This document shows, piece by piece, positions 35,440 to 45,968 of a stretch of DNA of 64,000 nucleotides. A program made the translations under genes and the position numbers. Numbering within the stretch: position 1 is the stretch's first letter; each line of letters starts with the position of its first letter. The stretch is from Garcia nutans. Lineage: Eukaryota; Streptophyta; Magnoliopsida; Malpighiales; Euphorbiaceae. The notes beneath the pieces are model-generated. The model was not told the DNA's origin, made no database searches, and saw only the letters and a program-made list of their open reading frames with translations. The stretch covers positions 17,068,001-17,132,000 of the forward strand of contig CANTUV010000024.1 of the NCBI GenBank assembly GCA_947685225.1, written 5' to 3'.

Positions 35440-35850
35440 CTCGGTAGTTACTTTTCATCCAGAACATTCACATTCCATTATGGGTCCACATGTTGATGTT
35501 CTTATAGTAGAAGCGATAATTCAGGATTTTTTGGTCGTATGAATTTTAGTTGACATAGGTAGTGCTGTGAATTTGATGACCTTAGATGCTTATGCGAAAC
35601 TTGGTTTTTCACCAAAGACATTAAGACCTGTTAATGCACCATTGGTTGGATTGTCCGGACATATAGTGCCTGTACAAGGATCTGTCATGCTTGAGGTACA
35701 GTAGGGAGATGGACCAGTTGTGCACAACTGTCGTGCATATTTCATGATAGTACAAATGAGCCTTGCCTATAACGTCATTTTCGGATGACCCTTATCGAAT
35801 AGAGTGGATGCATAAATTTCAGTAAGAAACTTGCTTATGAAAGTCCCAAC
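35440..35850 (+). pseudogene. Tat aspartic protease, defective
   Basis: At about 35543 the frame reads ILVDIGSAVNLMTLDAY, in which the catalytic D-(T/S)-G has become DIG. LVGLSGHIVPVQGS and AYNVIFG follow in the order expected of a gypsy protease. In-frame stops lie before ILVD and at about 35704. The enzyme would have cut the polyprotein; this copy cannot. Confidence 0.75.
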
Positions 35851-35929
35851 TCATCATGGAGTAGCTATTGTAAAAGGTAATCAATAATTAGCCTGAGATT
35901 CATATGCAACTCTTCTTAAAGATGCCATC

Positions 35930-37029
35930 ATGGTGTTTCCAGTGAATTCTCTTAATATCTTTGACAACCATAAGTGTCTTGAGCCTGTTGATATACTAAA
36001 GGAAATTGAGGTTGAGCCAGAAAAGATATTCAAAATTGCAAGTTTGTCCAATTATGAAAAGGAGATTGCTTTCACTCAAGTACTAAAAGAACATCAAGTT
36101 GTCTTTTCTTGGACCTCGGCTGATATTACAGGAATTTTACCCGAGCTTATGATGCATGCACTCTATACTAATCCCAAAGCAGTCCTAGTCAAGCAGAAAA
36201 AAAGAAATATGGGACCAGAGAGACAGTTGGCTACAGAGAAAGAGGTTGAGAAACTCTTACAGGCGGGCTTCGTCAAAGAAATTTTGTTCCCAGAATGGTT
36301 GTCCAATGTGGTGTTGGTAAGAAAAGCTAATGGTAAGTAGAGAATGTGTGTAGATTTTACTGATTTGAATAAGGCATGCCCCCGAGACTCGTATCCACTC
36401 CCAATATAGATCATCTTGTTAACTCTACGACGGGATATGCAGAATATAGTTTCATTGATGCTTCATCTAGCTATCATTAAATTCCTCTAGAAATGGAAGA
36501 CCGAAGCAAAGCCTCTTTCATCACAGCCAAGGGGACTTATTGCTATAGAGTCATACCATTTGGTCTAAAAAATGTAGGAGCCATGTATCAAAGACTTGTC
36601 AACAAACTTTTTTAGAATCAAATAGGCCGTACTATGGAGGTATATGTAGATGATATGATTATCAAATCTCAAAATTCCACAGAGCACACCAGAGACCTAG
36701 CATATGTCTTTGCAATATTTCAACGAGCAAACATGAAACTCAATCTAGAAAAGTGTACATTTGGAGTTCAGTCGGGTAAATTCTTGGGGTTTATCACCTC
36801 CGAATGAGGCATTGAAGCTAATCTAGAAAAGATACAAGTCATAATGGAAATGAAACCACCTAAGACCATTAAGGACGTGCAGAAATTAAATGGCAGGATT
36901 ACAACTTTGGGACGATTCATATGATGCACAACTAAGAGATGCCTTCCATTCTATAAGCTCCTGCGGAACTTGAAGAATTTTTAATGGAATGAGGAGTGTC
37001 AACAAGCCTTTATAGAGTTAAAGCAATTC
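35930..37029 (+). pseudogene. Tat reverse transcriptase, interrupted
   Basis: The N-terminal fingers are visible at 35930-36340 (LKEHQVVFSWTSADITGI, VEKLLQAGFVKEILFPEWLSNVVLVRKANGK), then a stop replaces the W of GKWR. VDFTDLNKACPRDSYPLP follows at about 36353. The catalytic YVDD is intact at 36643-36654, with IIKSQ after it. FLGF at about 36783 and the thumb end (LSSPPLLSRP, about 37033) follow. At least five stops or shifts break the frame. The domain order and YVDD make the call certain; activity is excluded. Confidence 0.88.
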
Positions 37030-37440
37030 TTGAGTTCACCCCCTCTCCTTAGCCGACCTATCCAAGGGGAAGAACTTTACTTGTATCTCTCGGCATCACT
37101 TGCATCTATAGGCTCAGCCTTGATTAGAGAAGAAAATGGTCAACAATACCCTATTTATTATGCCAGTCATGTCCTAAAAGTGGCCAAATTGTGTTACTCA
37201 CCGTCAGAAAAATTAGCCTTAGCCTTACGGTCTACCTCGGAAAGGCTTCTTTCGTACTTTGATGCATATACCATCATTGTATGCACTAACTCCTGTTTAA
37301 AGAAAATTTTTCAGCGACTAGAAAGTTTGGGGAGCCTTACAAAATGGGCAGCAAGCTTGGGTAGTTTCGATATCAAATATGAGCCCAGCCGGGCTATGAA
37401 AGCACAAATCTTGGCAGACTTTATCACAGAGCTCTATGAA
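37030..37440 (+). pseudogene. Tat RNase H joined to RT
   Basis: Open frame with the RT-linked RNase H signature: LYLYLSASLASIGSALIREE, PIYYASHVL, EKLALALRSTSERLLSYF, ILADFI. It removes RNA from the hybrid during reverse transcription. It continues into the second RNase H without a stop, but the RT before it is broken. Confidence 0.85.
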
Positions 37441-37870
37441 CAACCTTCACAGTTAATCTCTAAAGAAGTATGGACTCTTAATGTAGATGGGGCTTTGAGT
37501 ACAGATGGAGCTGGTATTGGAGCAATCCTTCAAAGTCCAGGAAAAATACAAGTCAGATATGCTGCAAAACTCAATTTTGCAGCTTCAAATAATGAAGCCG
37601 AATATAAGGCTATCTGCCTCGAGTTGAGACTTAGTTTAGAAGTTGAAAGTTTGCAAATATATTCTGACTAAATTAGCGGTTAGTTAATTGACTAGCAAAT
37701 ATGAAGCAAGGGAACCAAACATGGTGCAATACAAGAAACACATCTTAGACCTTTTAGCAACTCTTCAAAAGGCTGGTTGTGTATGGGAGTTCCATTAGAT
37801 TCTACGTGCTGAGAATGAACATGTTGACAAGTTGGCTAAAGCCGCTGCCTCTAAGGAGGGAATCCTTGAA
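37441..37870 (+). pseudogene. Second (archaeal-type) RNase H of the Tat element
   Basis: WTLNVDGALSTDGAGIGAIL, FAASNNEAEYKAICLELRL and LQIYSD give the D, E and D of an RNase H fold distinct from the RT-linked domain. The frame stops at 37671 within the conserved YSDS. A more broken tail (ENEHVDKLAKAA at about 37813) follows. A second RNase H between RT/RNase H and integrase is diagnostic of the Tat lineage. Confidence 0.85.
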
Positions 37871-37959
37871 CAAGGAGTGCTGTTGAAATAATTCATAACC
37901 CGAGCTATGAAATTTCAGTAATCATGACGGTGGAATCAATGGAGGGTTGAAGTCTTCCA

Positions 37960-39181
37960 ATTTATAAATTTCTTGACCTTGGTGAATTGCCAGAGGACTC
38001 GGTGGAAGCTAAGAAGATTGTTAGAAGGTCCAGTTTGTACCCCATTCATGAAGGGTTATTGTACAAGAGATTATTTTCCCATCCGTGGAGCATATGTATC
38101 TCTGAAGAAGAAGGCAACTATTTGTTTAGGGAAATTCATGAAGGAATATGTGGTGCCCATGAAGGAGCTTGAAAAATAGCTCGAAAAGCATCAAGGCAAG
38201 GCTAGTTTTGGCCATCCATGAATGTTGATGCAAAAAATTTAGTTGGAAAGTATGAAAAGTGCCAGAAGTATGCCAACTTACAACATCAACCCATTGTTGA
38301 ACAAAGGCCTATTTGGAGTCCATGGCCGTTTGCTCAATGGGGGATGGACATCTTGGGTCCCTTTCCCTTGGCCACATCTCAAAGAAAGTTTCTAGTTACT
38401 GCAGTTGACCTCTTCACCAAATGGGTTGAGGTAAAACCTCTAGCCTCTATCACTCCAGTAGCAATCATTAAGTTCTTTAAAAAAAGAGATTATTATGAGA
38501 TTTGGCATCCCTCACACATTGATTACTGACAACGATAAAAAGTTCGATTGCAAGTAGTTCGGAGAATATTGCACGGAGCTTAAAAATGACCTCCGGTTCA
38601 CTTCAGTTTACCATCCTCAAACTAACTGCCAAACTGAGGTCACAAATCGAACAATTTTGATGGGATTGAAGAAAAGAATTGATGAAGCCAAAGGTTTATG
38701 GACAGAATAATTGTATAATGTCTTATGGGCATACCGTACTTCTCCCCGAACTACCACTGGAGCAACTTCCTTTGCATTGACTTATGGTACCGAAGTAGTT
38801 ATCCCAATAGAAATTGGAGTCCCTTCGGCCAGAGTCCTTAATTTTTCAGAAGAACAAGAATCAGATTCTAGGCATAACCTTGACATGTTGGAATTCAAAA
38901 GAGAACAGGCTGGGATCAGAGCTAAAGCTTATAAAAATCGAGTAGCCAATTTTTATAACAAAAGAGTTTGTCCCAAAACACTTAACCAAAGGAGATTTGG
39001 TTTTGAGAAGAACTATTTCTACACAAGGGTCAACTGGACCTAAAAAACTTGGGGCAAACTGGGAAGGACCTATCGCATTAACCAGGTTTTGAAGGGAGGA
39101 GCATATAGATTACATACTACAGACGACAAAAACATCCCAAGAACCTGGAATGCCCATAATTTGAAAAAATATTTTCAATAA
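37960..39181 (+). pseudogene. Tat integrase, interrupted
   Basis: Zinc-binding region at about 38100-38290 (EIHEGICGAHEGA, KYEKCQKYA: the first Cys of the CxxC is Tyr). Catalytic core: WGMDILGPFP (first Asp), TDNDKKFD at about 38526 (second Asp) and YHPQTNCQTEV at about 38613 (Glu). Then YNVLWAYRTSPRTTTGATSFALTYG and a C-terminal part ending NLKKYFQ and TAA at 39179-39181. Several stops and shifts break it. It would insert the DNA copy into chromatin; this copy cannot act. Confidence 0.88.
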
Positions 39182-39327
39182 ATTCAGGTGATAAAAAATG
39201 ATTTGGTACAAACTTTTGTTTCCTCTTATATTTTCCATGTAATCTAATGCTAGTGAGTGTGATGAAAAATAAAAATTTTTCATTATCAGAGTTCCTTTCC
39301 AAGTTTTTTTGTGATTGCCAAACATTA

Positions 39328-39690
39328 AGCTTACAGTGCCTTGTACACCGAGCTTATGTCATATTCAAATAGCTTACAGTGCCTTGCACATCGATCTCAT
39401 GTCATATTCAAATAGCTTATAGTATCTTACATTCCAAGCTTGTATTACATTCAAATAGCTTACAGTGCCTTGCATACCAGCTTATGTCATATTCAAATAG
39501 CTTACAGTGCCTTGCACACCAAGCTTATGTCATATTCTAATAGCTTTACAGTGCCTTGCACACTGAGTTTATGTCATATTCAAATAGCTTACAGTTCCTT
39601 GCACACCGAGCTTATGTCATATTCAAATAGATTACAGTGCCTTGCACACCGAGCTTACGTTATTTTCAAATAGTTTGCAATGCCATATCG
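39328..39690 (+). repeat. 43-bp minisatellite of the Tat element, about 8.5 copies
   Basis: The unit is AGCTTACAGTGCCTTGCACACC followed by GAGCTTATGTCATATTCAAAT. Copies start at about 39328, 39371, 39414 and so on at 42-44 base steps. It lies between pol and the antisense ORF. An open frame at 39440-39673 runs through it and is not a gene. Confidence 0.92.
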
Positions 39691-40018
39691 AGCTCATCAT
39701 ACTTAATTCTTTTAAATTTCATCAAATTTCATCACAGTACTGTACATCAAGCTTGCCATGTTATGCTTAATATGGTTTATTCAAAGAATAAACTAAAATA
39801 AATACTTGTTATGCTTAAAATGGGTTATTTATTAAAGTATAAACTACACTAAAAATGCAAATTAAATACTTGAGTCACATAAAAGGATCATCTGAATATA
39901 TTATTTCAAATTTAAAAATTTACATGTGCCAGTACATAAATTAAATATTCTACAATTACCAAAAACCTACTAAGCTACTCCTATCCTTCCTACATAACAA
40001 AAAGAGAAGAGTCCTGCT

Positions 40019-42097
40019 TTAATCTTTGCTCACTTTATCTTGTGTTGCGAGCTCTTCATCATCAACATTAATCATTTCACAAGGAACCTGCTCAGAGTCG
40101 ACATAAAAAATCCAGTCAAACTCCCCTTCAAGATATTATTTTCTTAGTTCGGCAACAACGAGCTCTTGGAACTTGACAATCCCTTGTGCTATTTGATCAT
40201 ACATGTTTTCCTTGAGCTCATTTAATGCCTCTTCCTTTTTGGCCATCTCATTATCCATCTTCCCTTTGAGTTTGATTAGTGCTTCCTGCTCTTTTGTCAA
40301 TGATCCTTGCGCAATGGCAAGATCATCCTTCATTTGCCTTAAATCTTTTTCCACTTTTCCTGTATGGAGCTCGGCCTCTATAGCCCTTTTTTTTTCTCTA
40401 GCCAGGTGACTCAACCTCTTCTTTCATTTCTTCATACGCAGCTACTATCTCGGTATACCGATCACCGACATGCTAGCAGATGAGGTCGTGCTACAAAACA
40501 ATACAATCAATGTAATTAGTGTCATACAACATCAAATAAGATTAAGTTTGTTTCAATTGCATACCTCGGTGACTTCAGCTCGGTATCGGTTTAATAGTTC
40601 CTTTGGGTTCAGTTCATTCAATTCATTATTTTCTCGCGAAATATTTCTCAGATATTCTCTGCTGAAATACCCAATCTCTGGTTCATGAACAGAAAAATCA
40701 CTCCCATATTGGGAAGCAAACCCTTTCACCATTTCTTCAATTAGCTCCTTAGGGTCCATTTCATTCTCTATTTTCAAACCTCCAGACTGACTTTCTTTTC
40801 TTTGAACATTTGGAGTTTTTCTACCTTGTTCTGGTAGCAGTGCGAGGTTATCTCTGATCTGATATGGTGAAGTTCGGATCGGAGATATTAGTTGGATGCT
40901 ACCTTCACTGCTCGCAATCCCTTTTCCTTTTTCTTTTCCTTTTCTCTTTTTCTTAGAAGGTTCTCCTCCCCTTCCTTCGTCGGAGTCCCCATTTTTGCTC
41001 TTTCCTCGTGCTTCAGCTTGGATGCTTTTTTGGGTTTCGACCCTTGCCTTTTGGAGTGCTTTTATATAATCCTTCATTCCTTTGTTGTCCATTCCTACAC
41101 AAACACAAAAAATTAGAATATTATTACCGAACAAACTTACTAGGATATCAAGAAATATTACCAGCCTGATCTTCGAGGCATGGTTCAATTGGGTCTTTTC
41201 TTAATGGAAAGTATCCTGGAATTAAATGTAGGACATTCAGCTTCTCTCTCTGAATGTCCTGTGCTATTTTATAGAATATAGCTCGGTCATCTGCATGTAA
41301 ATTTTCCCTTCTTATGTTTGGCCAAATTTCACTTCGGCTCCATTTTGTCAGGCATTCAAACCCTCTAGCCCTCTCTAAGATGAAAAACCAATCTTTCCAC
41401 CCTTTCATGGAGTCTGGTTTCCCAATAAACAACGCGAGTCTTGGTTGGGCTTGAAGAAATAGAAAGTCTTCATCGGATTTTGGCCAATCCTTGATAAAGC
41501 ATAATGTACCCTATACCCTAGGAGAGACTTCTACACCACTTAGCTTACATAGAAGCTTGAATCCAACGACAGTTCGCCAAGCATTAGAACTAAGCTGTCC
41601 TGGAAAAATGCCATTTATCTTTAAAAAACTTAATATAAACGGACTTAGAGGAAACTGAATTCCTACTCTGAAATTCTCTTCGTATAGTATTATTTGGTTT
41701 GCCTTGGGTATCTCATGATCTCGCATATTACTGCTGGAAGCATTAATTTATATTCAGTGGGGATTTTATATTTTTCTTGTATACCCTTTAAGTCCTGTTC
41801 GGTTAAGGTTGATTTAATAACTTTAACACATGCCCGATTTGAACCCACTTGTACATTGGGAACCCTTTCCTCTTCTGTTTCGTCATCTAATAGGGCGGGC
41901 TGTGCTATTGTATTTCTTTCCTCCACAGTTACCACCATCTTGATATTTTCCAAATGTTTCCTATTAACCGAGCTCTCCATGCTACTATTGGAAGAGTTGC
42001 TATAATGTACGTACTCTTCCCTCACTCTTTGCTCATCTATAGACATATACACACTCTCTGAACTCATTCTATATGAAATATCTAATTCTAAATTCAA
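40019..42097 (-). pseudogene. Antisense spliced ORF of the Tat element (Transposase_28-like plus coiled coil)
   Basis: Read on the minus strand from ATG at 42097. An acidic N-terminus leads to EKYKIPTEYKLMLP, NFRVGIQFPLSPFILSFLKI and PGQLSSNAWRTVVGFKLLC, the pattern of the 'putative gypsy type transposon' family (PF04195), then WKDWFFILERARG. A 67-bp GT-AG intron (41161-41095) joins DQA to GMDNKGMKDY in frame. A lysine-rich linker follows. A second intron (about 40557-40491) leads to a coiled-coil tail (KDLRQMKDDLAIAQ, EALNELKENM) ending near 40019. Frameshifts near 41715 and 40405 and a stop at 40136 disable it. Such antisense extra ORFs are known in Tat elements; their role is unknown. Confidence 0.75.
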
Positions 42098-42370
42098 ATT
42101 AAGATAAAATAGTACTCACCAAATCTCGATTTTATAGTCTCAAGTCTTTCAGAATACCCAAACTCTTAGAGCGACCAAACTATCACAATGTTGGAAAGTA
42201 GAAAATGAAAGGCATTTCCTTCTGCTATTTATAAGCATAGCGCATTTACTGTGCTTGGTTGGAAACTCGATTCTTTTTTCCGCCCACCACATTTTGACAT
42301 GTATTTTTTCGAACTTTTTTTTTATATACCTCCTCCTGGCATAAATGTCAGTATATTTAGGGTGGACTTG

Positions 42371-42795
42371 TGGTGTAGAGATATATCCGAACCTTCTGAC
42401 TGAACTATTCAACTAGACTGAAGTATAGATTGTGATACTGTATATAATACCAAACTCTATAGTCGAATTATGACAGAATACACTTTGATGTGACAGCACT
42501 ACACTGACACATCTAGAAAATCTGCCCACTACATCGGCAGTCCCTAAAAATTTACTGACCTTTATAAAAGTTATCTCTACTTTTCAACTATAAATAGAAA
42601 TAAGCTTTCACAGATAAGGGGTTCGAATATGACTGCTCTTTAATACCGTATAGTTTGGTTGTTTCAAATTACTGACTTAAGCATCGGAGACTCCCCACTG
42701 GAGCCCGGTAATTTTTCTTGATTTTGCAGGTCTAAGAGGTGTGAAAAATCAAATCCAAACTTAGATTGGAGTCCTTGAAGTCCATCCCTTCATCA
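42371..42795 (+). repeat. 3' LTR of the Tat element
   Basis: TGGTGTAGAG...CTTCATCA, followed by the duplicated GTGAG. It aligns throughout with 30671-31096. Confidence 0.92.
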
Positions 42796-42800
42796 GTGAG

Positions 42801-44228
42801 AAAACTCCTTACTATTAAAAAAATAATGCCAAAATATTTGTCCTGTTAAAAAATTATGTTAAAAAAAGATTTTTCCTATTTTTTTTAATAGGAATCCCCT
42901 TTTCTTTCTCCACTCTCTTTCTTATCATGTTTTTTTTATGGGCCAGAGCAAATAAATTAAATTCTAATATATAATTATATATATATGAGACATATATCTA
43001 CACAACGTCTCACATTTTGATATAGATGAATAAAGGATGTTTAAATAAAGCATGTAAATTCTAAAAGAAAGAATAATTGAAACAAATTCATTTTTAATTT
43101 TGTATTAAGATTTTTGAAGATAATACAATTTGAGAATGAAAAGGAGATATAAAAGCTCACAACTTAAACAAAGATTGTTAAGCTTGCATAACACCTATAT
43201 AAACTTCTTAATGTAACTTGTACTCTAAATTGTGTTATGCACTTTTACGATGAAAAAAGTCCTCCCATTTATAGTATAAAAGATAGGATATATAATTTTT
43301 GGAAATGCCAAATTGACAGTGAAATGACCTTTCAGTTGGAATGAGGAATGTTGGAGATGAACATTTGCATCTTCACATGTCCTTTGTTAGTGTGGTCCAG
43401 ACAAAGGGCAATGGCTTTTGGATTAATTAGGAGTCAATTAACTGAGGTTGGAATCTTGAATTTTTTTATGAGAGTTGTAGAGTAAAAGAAAAGAGGGCAA
43501 AATTTTTTTTTTTCATTTTCTGATGGTATTTAGTTTTGATGGAAAAGGTCATAGCCTTTCCAGATTTCTGGACTGAGGAGACCTGAAATTAATTTAAATT
43601 ATGTCCATATTGGGGCATCTAAGTTGGTATTAATATAGAATAACCGGCTATGACTGTTCTTTAGTTTTTTATAAGAAAGATGTTAAAGCATGCTTGTTGG
43701 TAATCATAACAGGTGTAGGATTCACAATGGTTTAATTGGATTTTAAAATTGACCAAAAATTATTTTGATTTTAGAAGTTCTTGACCCCATTTTACTGGTG
43801 AATAAATTTTTTTTGTTGAATGAGATAGGTAGAACATGTTGAGTTTGGAATGGATAGGCTCTATCAAGTCGATAGTCTTTTATGTTTGTCAATCCATCAT
43901 ATTTTAGAATTTAAAGTACATCCCCGGATAAAAATTGTTATGAAGGGGTTCTTATGGTAAAATCAATTCTCCATAGTCCAAATATTTTGATAGCTGTTTT
44001 TCACAAAATATTCGTAGGTTGATCTTGAAAATTTTGATTATAAGAGCACAAGTTAGGATTATTTTGTAAAATTTTGAGAAATGTTTTTTTAGTATAAGAT
44101 TCTTCATTCTCGATTGTTTTGAAGTATGTTGAGAAGACATATCTGGTATCGCTTGTAAAGGCCACAAAATAGTTTAAATTTGCCCTTGTTTAGGCTAAGC
44201 TTGAGTAACTAGAGTAAAATTTTAGAAG
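42801..44228. other. Intergenic DNA without recognised features
   Basis: AT-rich unique sequence with poly-A/T tracts. An antisense open frame at 43952-44167 has no family motif. No gene or element edge was found. Confidence 0.45.
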
Positions 44229-44236
44229 GTTTGGAT

Positions 44237-44800
44237 TAGTAGCAGCAATGGGTAGAATACTTGTAAAAATATCATATCCAAACTCAAACCCATTTAATTT
44301 TTAACTATTTATATGTATGTCTAAACCCATTTATAGGTACCTTTCATTACCCATATCCATTCCAAACCCACCCGTACCCATTTAGTTACCACTTTAGGTA
44401 AAAAAAAAATTAAAAATACAAAAAAATTTAAATTATAAAATTATAATTTTCTCAATAAAATAATAAATAAAATATAATACTATTATATTTTTATTAAAAT
44501 AATTTTACACAACAAAATTCTATAATTAAAAAATAATATAATAAATATATAATTAAAATTCAATAAAAATGTAACTAATAAAATTTAATTCCTTTTAAAA
44601 AAATAATAAAATTTAATTATATAAATAAGTTTGGGTAATGAGTATCCAAAGACATGTAGCTGTACTTGACCCAAACCTGTCACCAGTAGTAAAAACACTA
44701 TCTGTATCCATCTAAATCTATTTATAAACTATCCATAACCTATATAAATGGATCGAGATGAGTCTGGTTTATAAAAATATCCAATCTATTGCCATCCCTA
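44237..44800. mobile_element. hAT-like MITE, TSD GTTTGGAT/GTTTTGAT
   Basis: It starts TAGTAGCAGCAATGGGTA and ends ...ATTGCCATCCCTA (reverse TAGGGATGGCAAT). Flanking 8-bp sites match in 7 of 8 positions (44229-44236, 44801-44808). Both arms carry ACCCATA/TACCCAT-type repeats around an AT-rich centre. No ORF. Confidence 0.75.
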
Positions 44801-44808
44801 GTTTTGAT

Positions 44809-45196
44809 GAGTTTGGGAGATTTGGAAAAAAACTTCATCCATTATTGGATTTAAAGCTCTTTTTGGTGGGGTTTTGGATAATTTTTTTTCTTCATTAAAA
44901 ATGCCAATCCATGATGTTATAGGTTTGGCTAAGGAAGTGTGAACCTTTAATTTTTATACCCTAGATAAATTCCATGCGACCACGAGCCCAATGCAACTAG
45001 AATCGAGTGAATTGGGCGTCGGGCGAGCCCAAATGAGCCTCTAAAAGTTTTATGCACAAATTGGACCTTTTGATGCTATAAATCTTTAATTTCTTATCAT
45101 TATATTAATTCGTTACAGTTCCAACATTTCAATAATCGCATCAATTAGACATTGGACGAGCCCAAAATGGGCTCCAAAAGTTAAGTGCATAGATTG
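44809..45196. other. Spacer with a direct repeat, left of the truncated copia LTR
   Basis: Two copies of a GGGCGAGCCCAAA...CTCTAAAAGTT..(A/T)TGCA block lie at about 45022-45062 and 45157-45192, about 135 bases apart. Possibly part of a divergent LTR. No coding signal. Confidence 0.4.
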
Positions 45197-45955
45197 AGGT
45201 CACCGATTGGCCATTAAATTAACTTTAATATATTATAAGATAGTATATTTAATAAATTAGATCCATTAAGGAAGAAGAGTATGAGTTAAATAACTTTTGG
45301 ATCATGTTGAGCCCATTTGTGCTTAATAAGCTTTAGGGTTCTAATTAAGGTTTAAAGCCCAATTAAATTAAACCCTAGCTAACCCTAATAATATATATAT
45401 AATATTATGAGATAATCATCAACATAGGATAGTAGAAAACCCTACCAACTCTCATCTATTATTCACACTAAACAAAGAAAGAGAGAGAGAGAGAGAGAGC
45501 TTTTGTCTTCTTCTTCGTCATTAAGTGATTCCTTCTTGCTAGCATATAAGATTCATTCAAGAAACTACTTAGGTGTAGCTTGCTGTCCAGGAGCATGTGT
45601 TGCTCTCACCTAGGTGTCGGGTTTAAATCTCCTAGGTGTTCCTCCTCCCTCCTTATGTAATTAATAAAAAAAATGATTCATTTAAGCCACTCTAATTGGA
45701 TTGGAGATTGATTCTTCCCTTGTTTGGATACTGTTAGAGGCAATCCTGATTTGGATTTCTGTGATTTGCGACAACCAACAACAAGAGAAGGAGAAGAATT
45801 GCTAAGAACTCTAAAGTATAATCTTTAAAATATTGTATATTCTTCCTTTGGTTCAGTTTTTAACCAATATGGGATGATCTTAGTGTTTGGAAATTTTTAA
45901 TTTTTAACTGCGTATAGTTGCCATTTTGTTGTTATACATGCATTGATTCCCAATA
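45197..45955 (+). repeat. 5' LTR of the copia element, truncated
   Basis: Aligns with 55270-56183 (TTAAATTAACTTTAATATATTAT..., GGAGATTGATTCT(T/A)CCCTT, TTTGCGACAACC, ATGCATTGATTCCCAATA). The first about 800 bases of the LTR are missing. It includes a (GA)n tract at 45479-45500 and lacks the MITE present in the 3' LTR. Confidence 0.8.
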
Positions 45956-45956
45956 A

Positions 45957-45968
45957 TAGCGTCAGAGC
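45957..45968 (+). other. Degenerate tRNA-iMet primer site of the copia element
   Basis: TAGCGTCAGAGC against the standard TGGTATCAGAGC, 9 of 12 matching, one base after the LTR end. Confidence 0.65.

Larger units (their letters stand above)
30671..42795 (+). mobile_element. Complete Tat-lineage Ty3/gypsy element, TSD GTGAG, with nested solo LTR
   Basis: LTRs of about 425 bp (30671-31096 and 42371-42795) are flanked by a perfect duplication GTGAG (30666-30670 and 42796-42800). Order: primer site, gag, protease, RT, RNase H, second RNase H, integrase, 43-bp minisatellite, then an antisense ORF and the 3' LTR. Dual RNase H, an extra ORF before the 3' LTR and tandem repeats there are marks of the Tat lineage. 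Without the nested solo LTR (32392-34881 plus one TSD) it is about 9.6 kb. Many stops and frameshifts make it inactive. LTR differences are mostly transitions. Confidence 0.9.

Noticed and set aside
39440..39673. 77-codon repetitive frame (SYSNS.., CHIQIAYSALHT)
   Set aside because: It is a translation of the 43-bp minisatellite.
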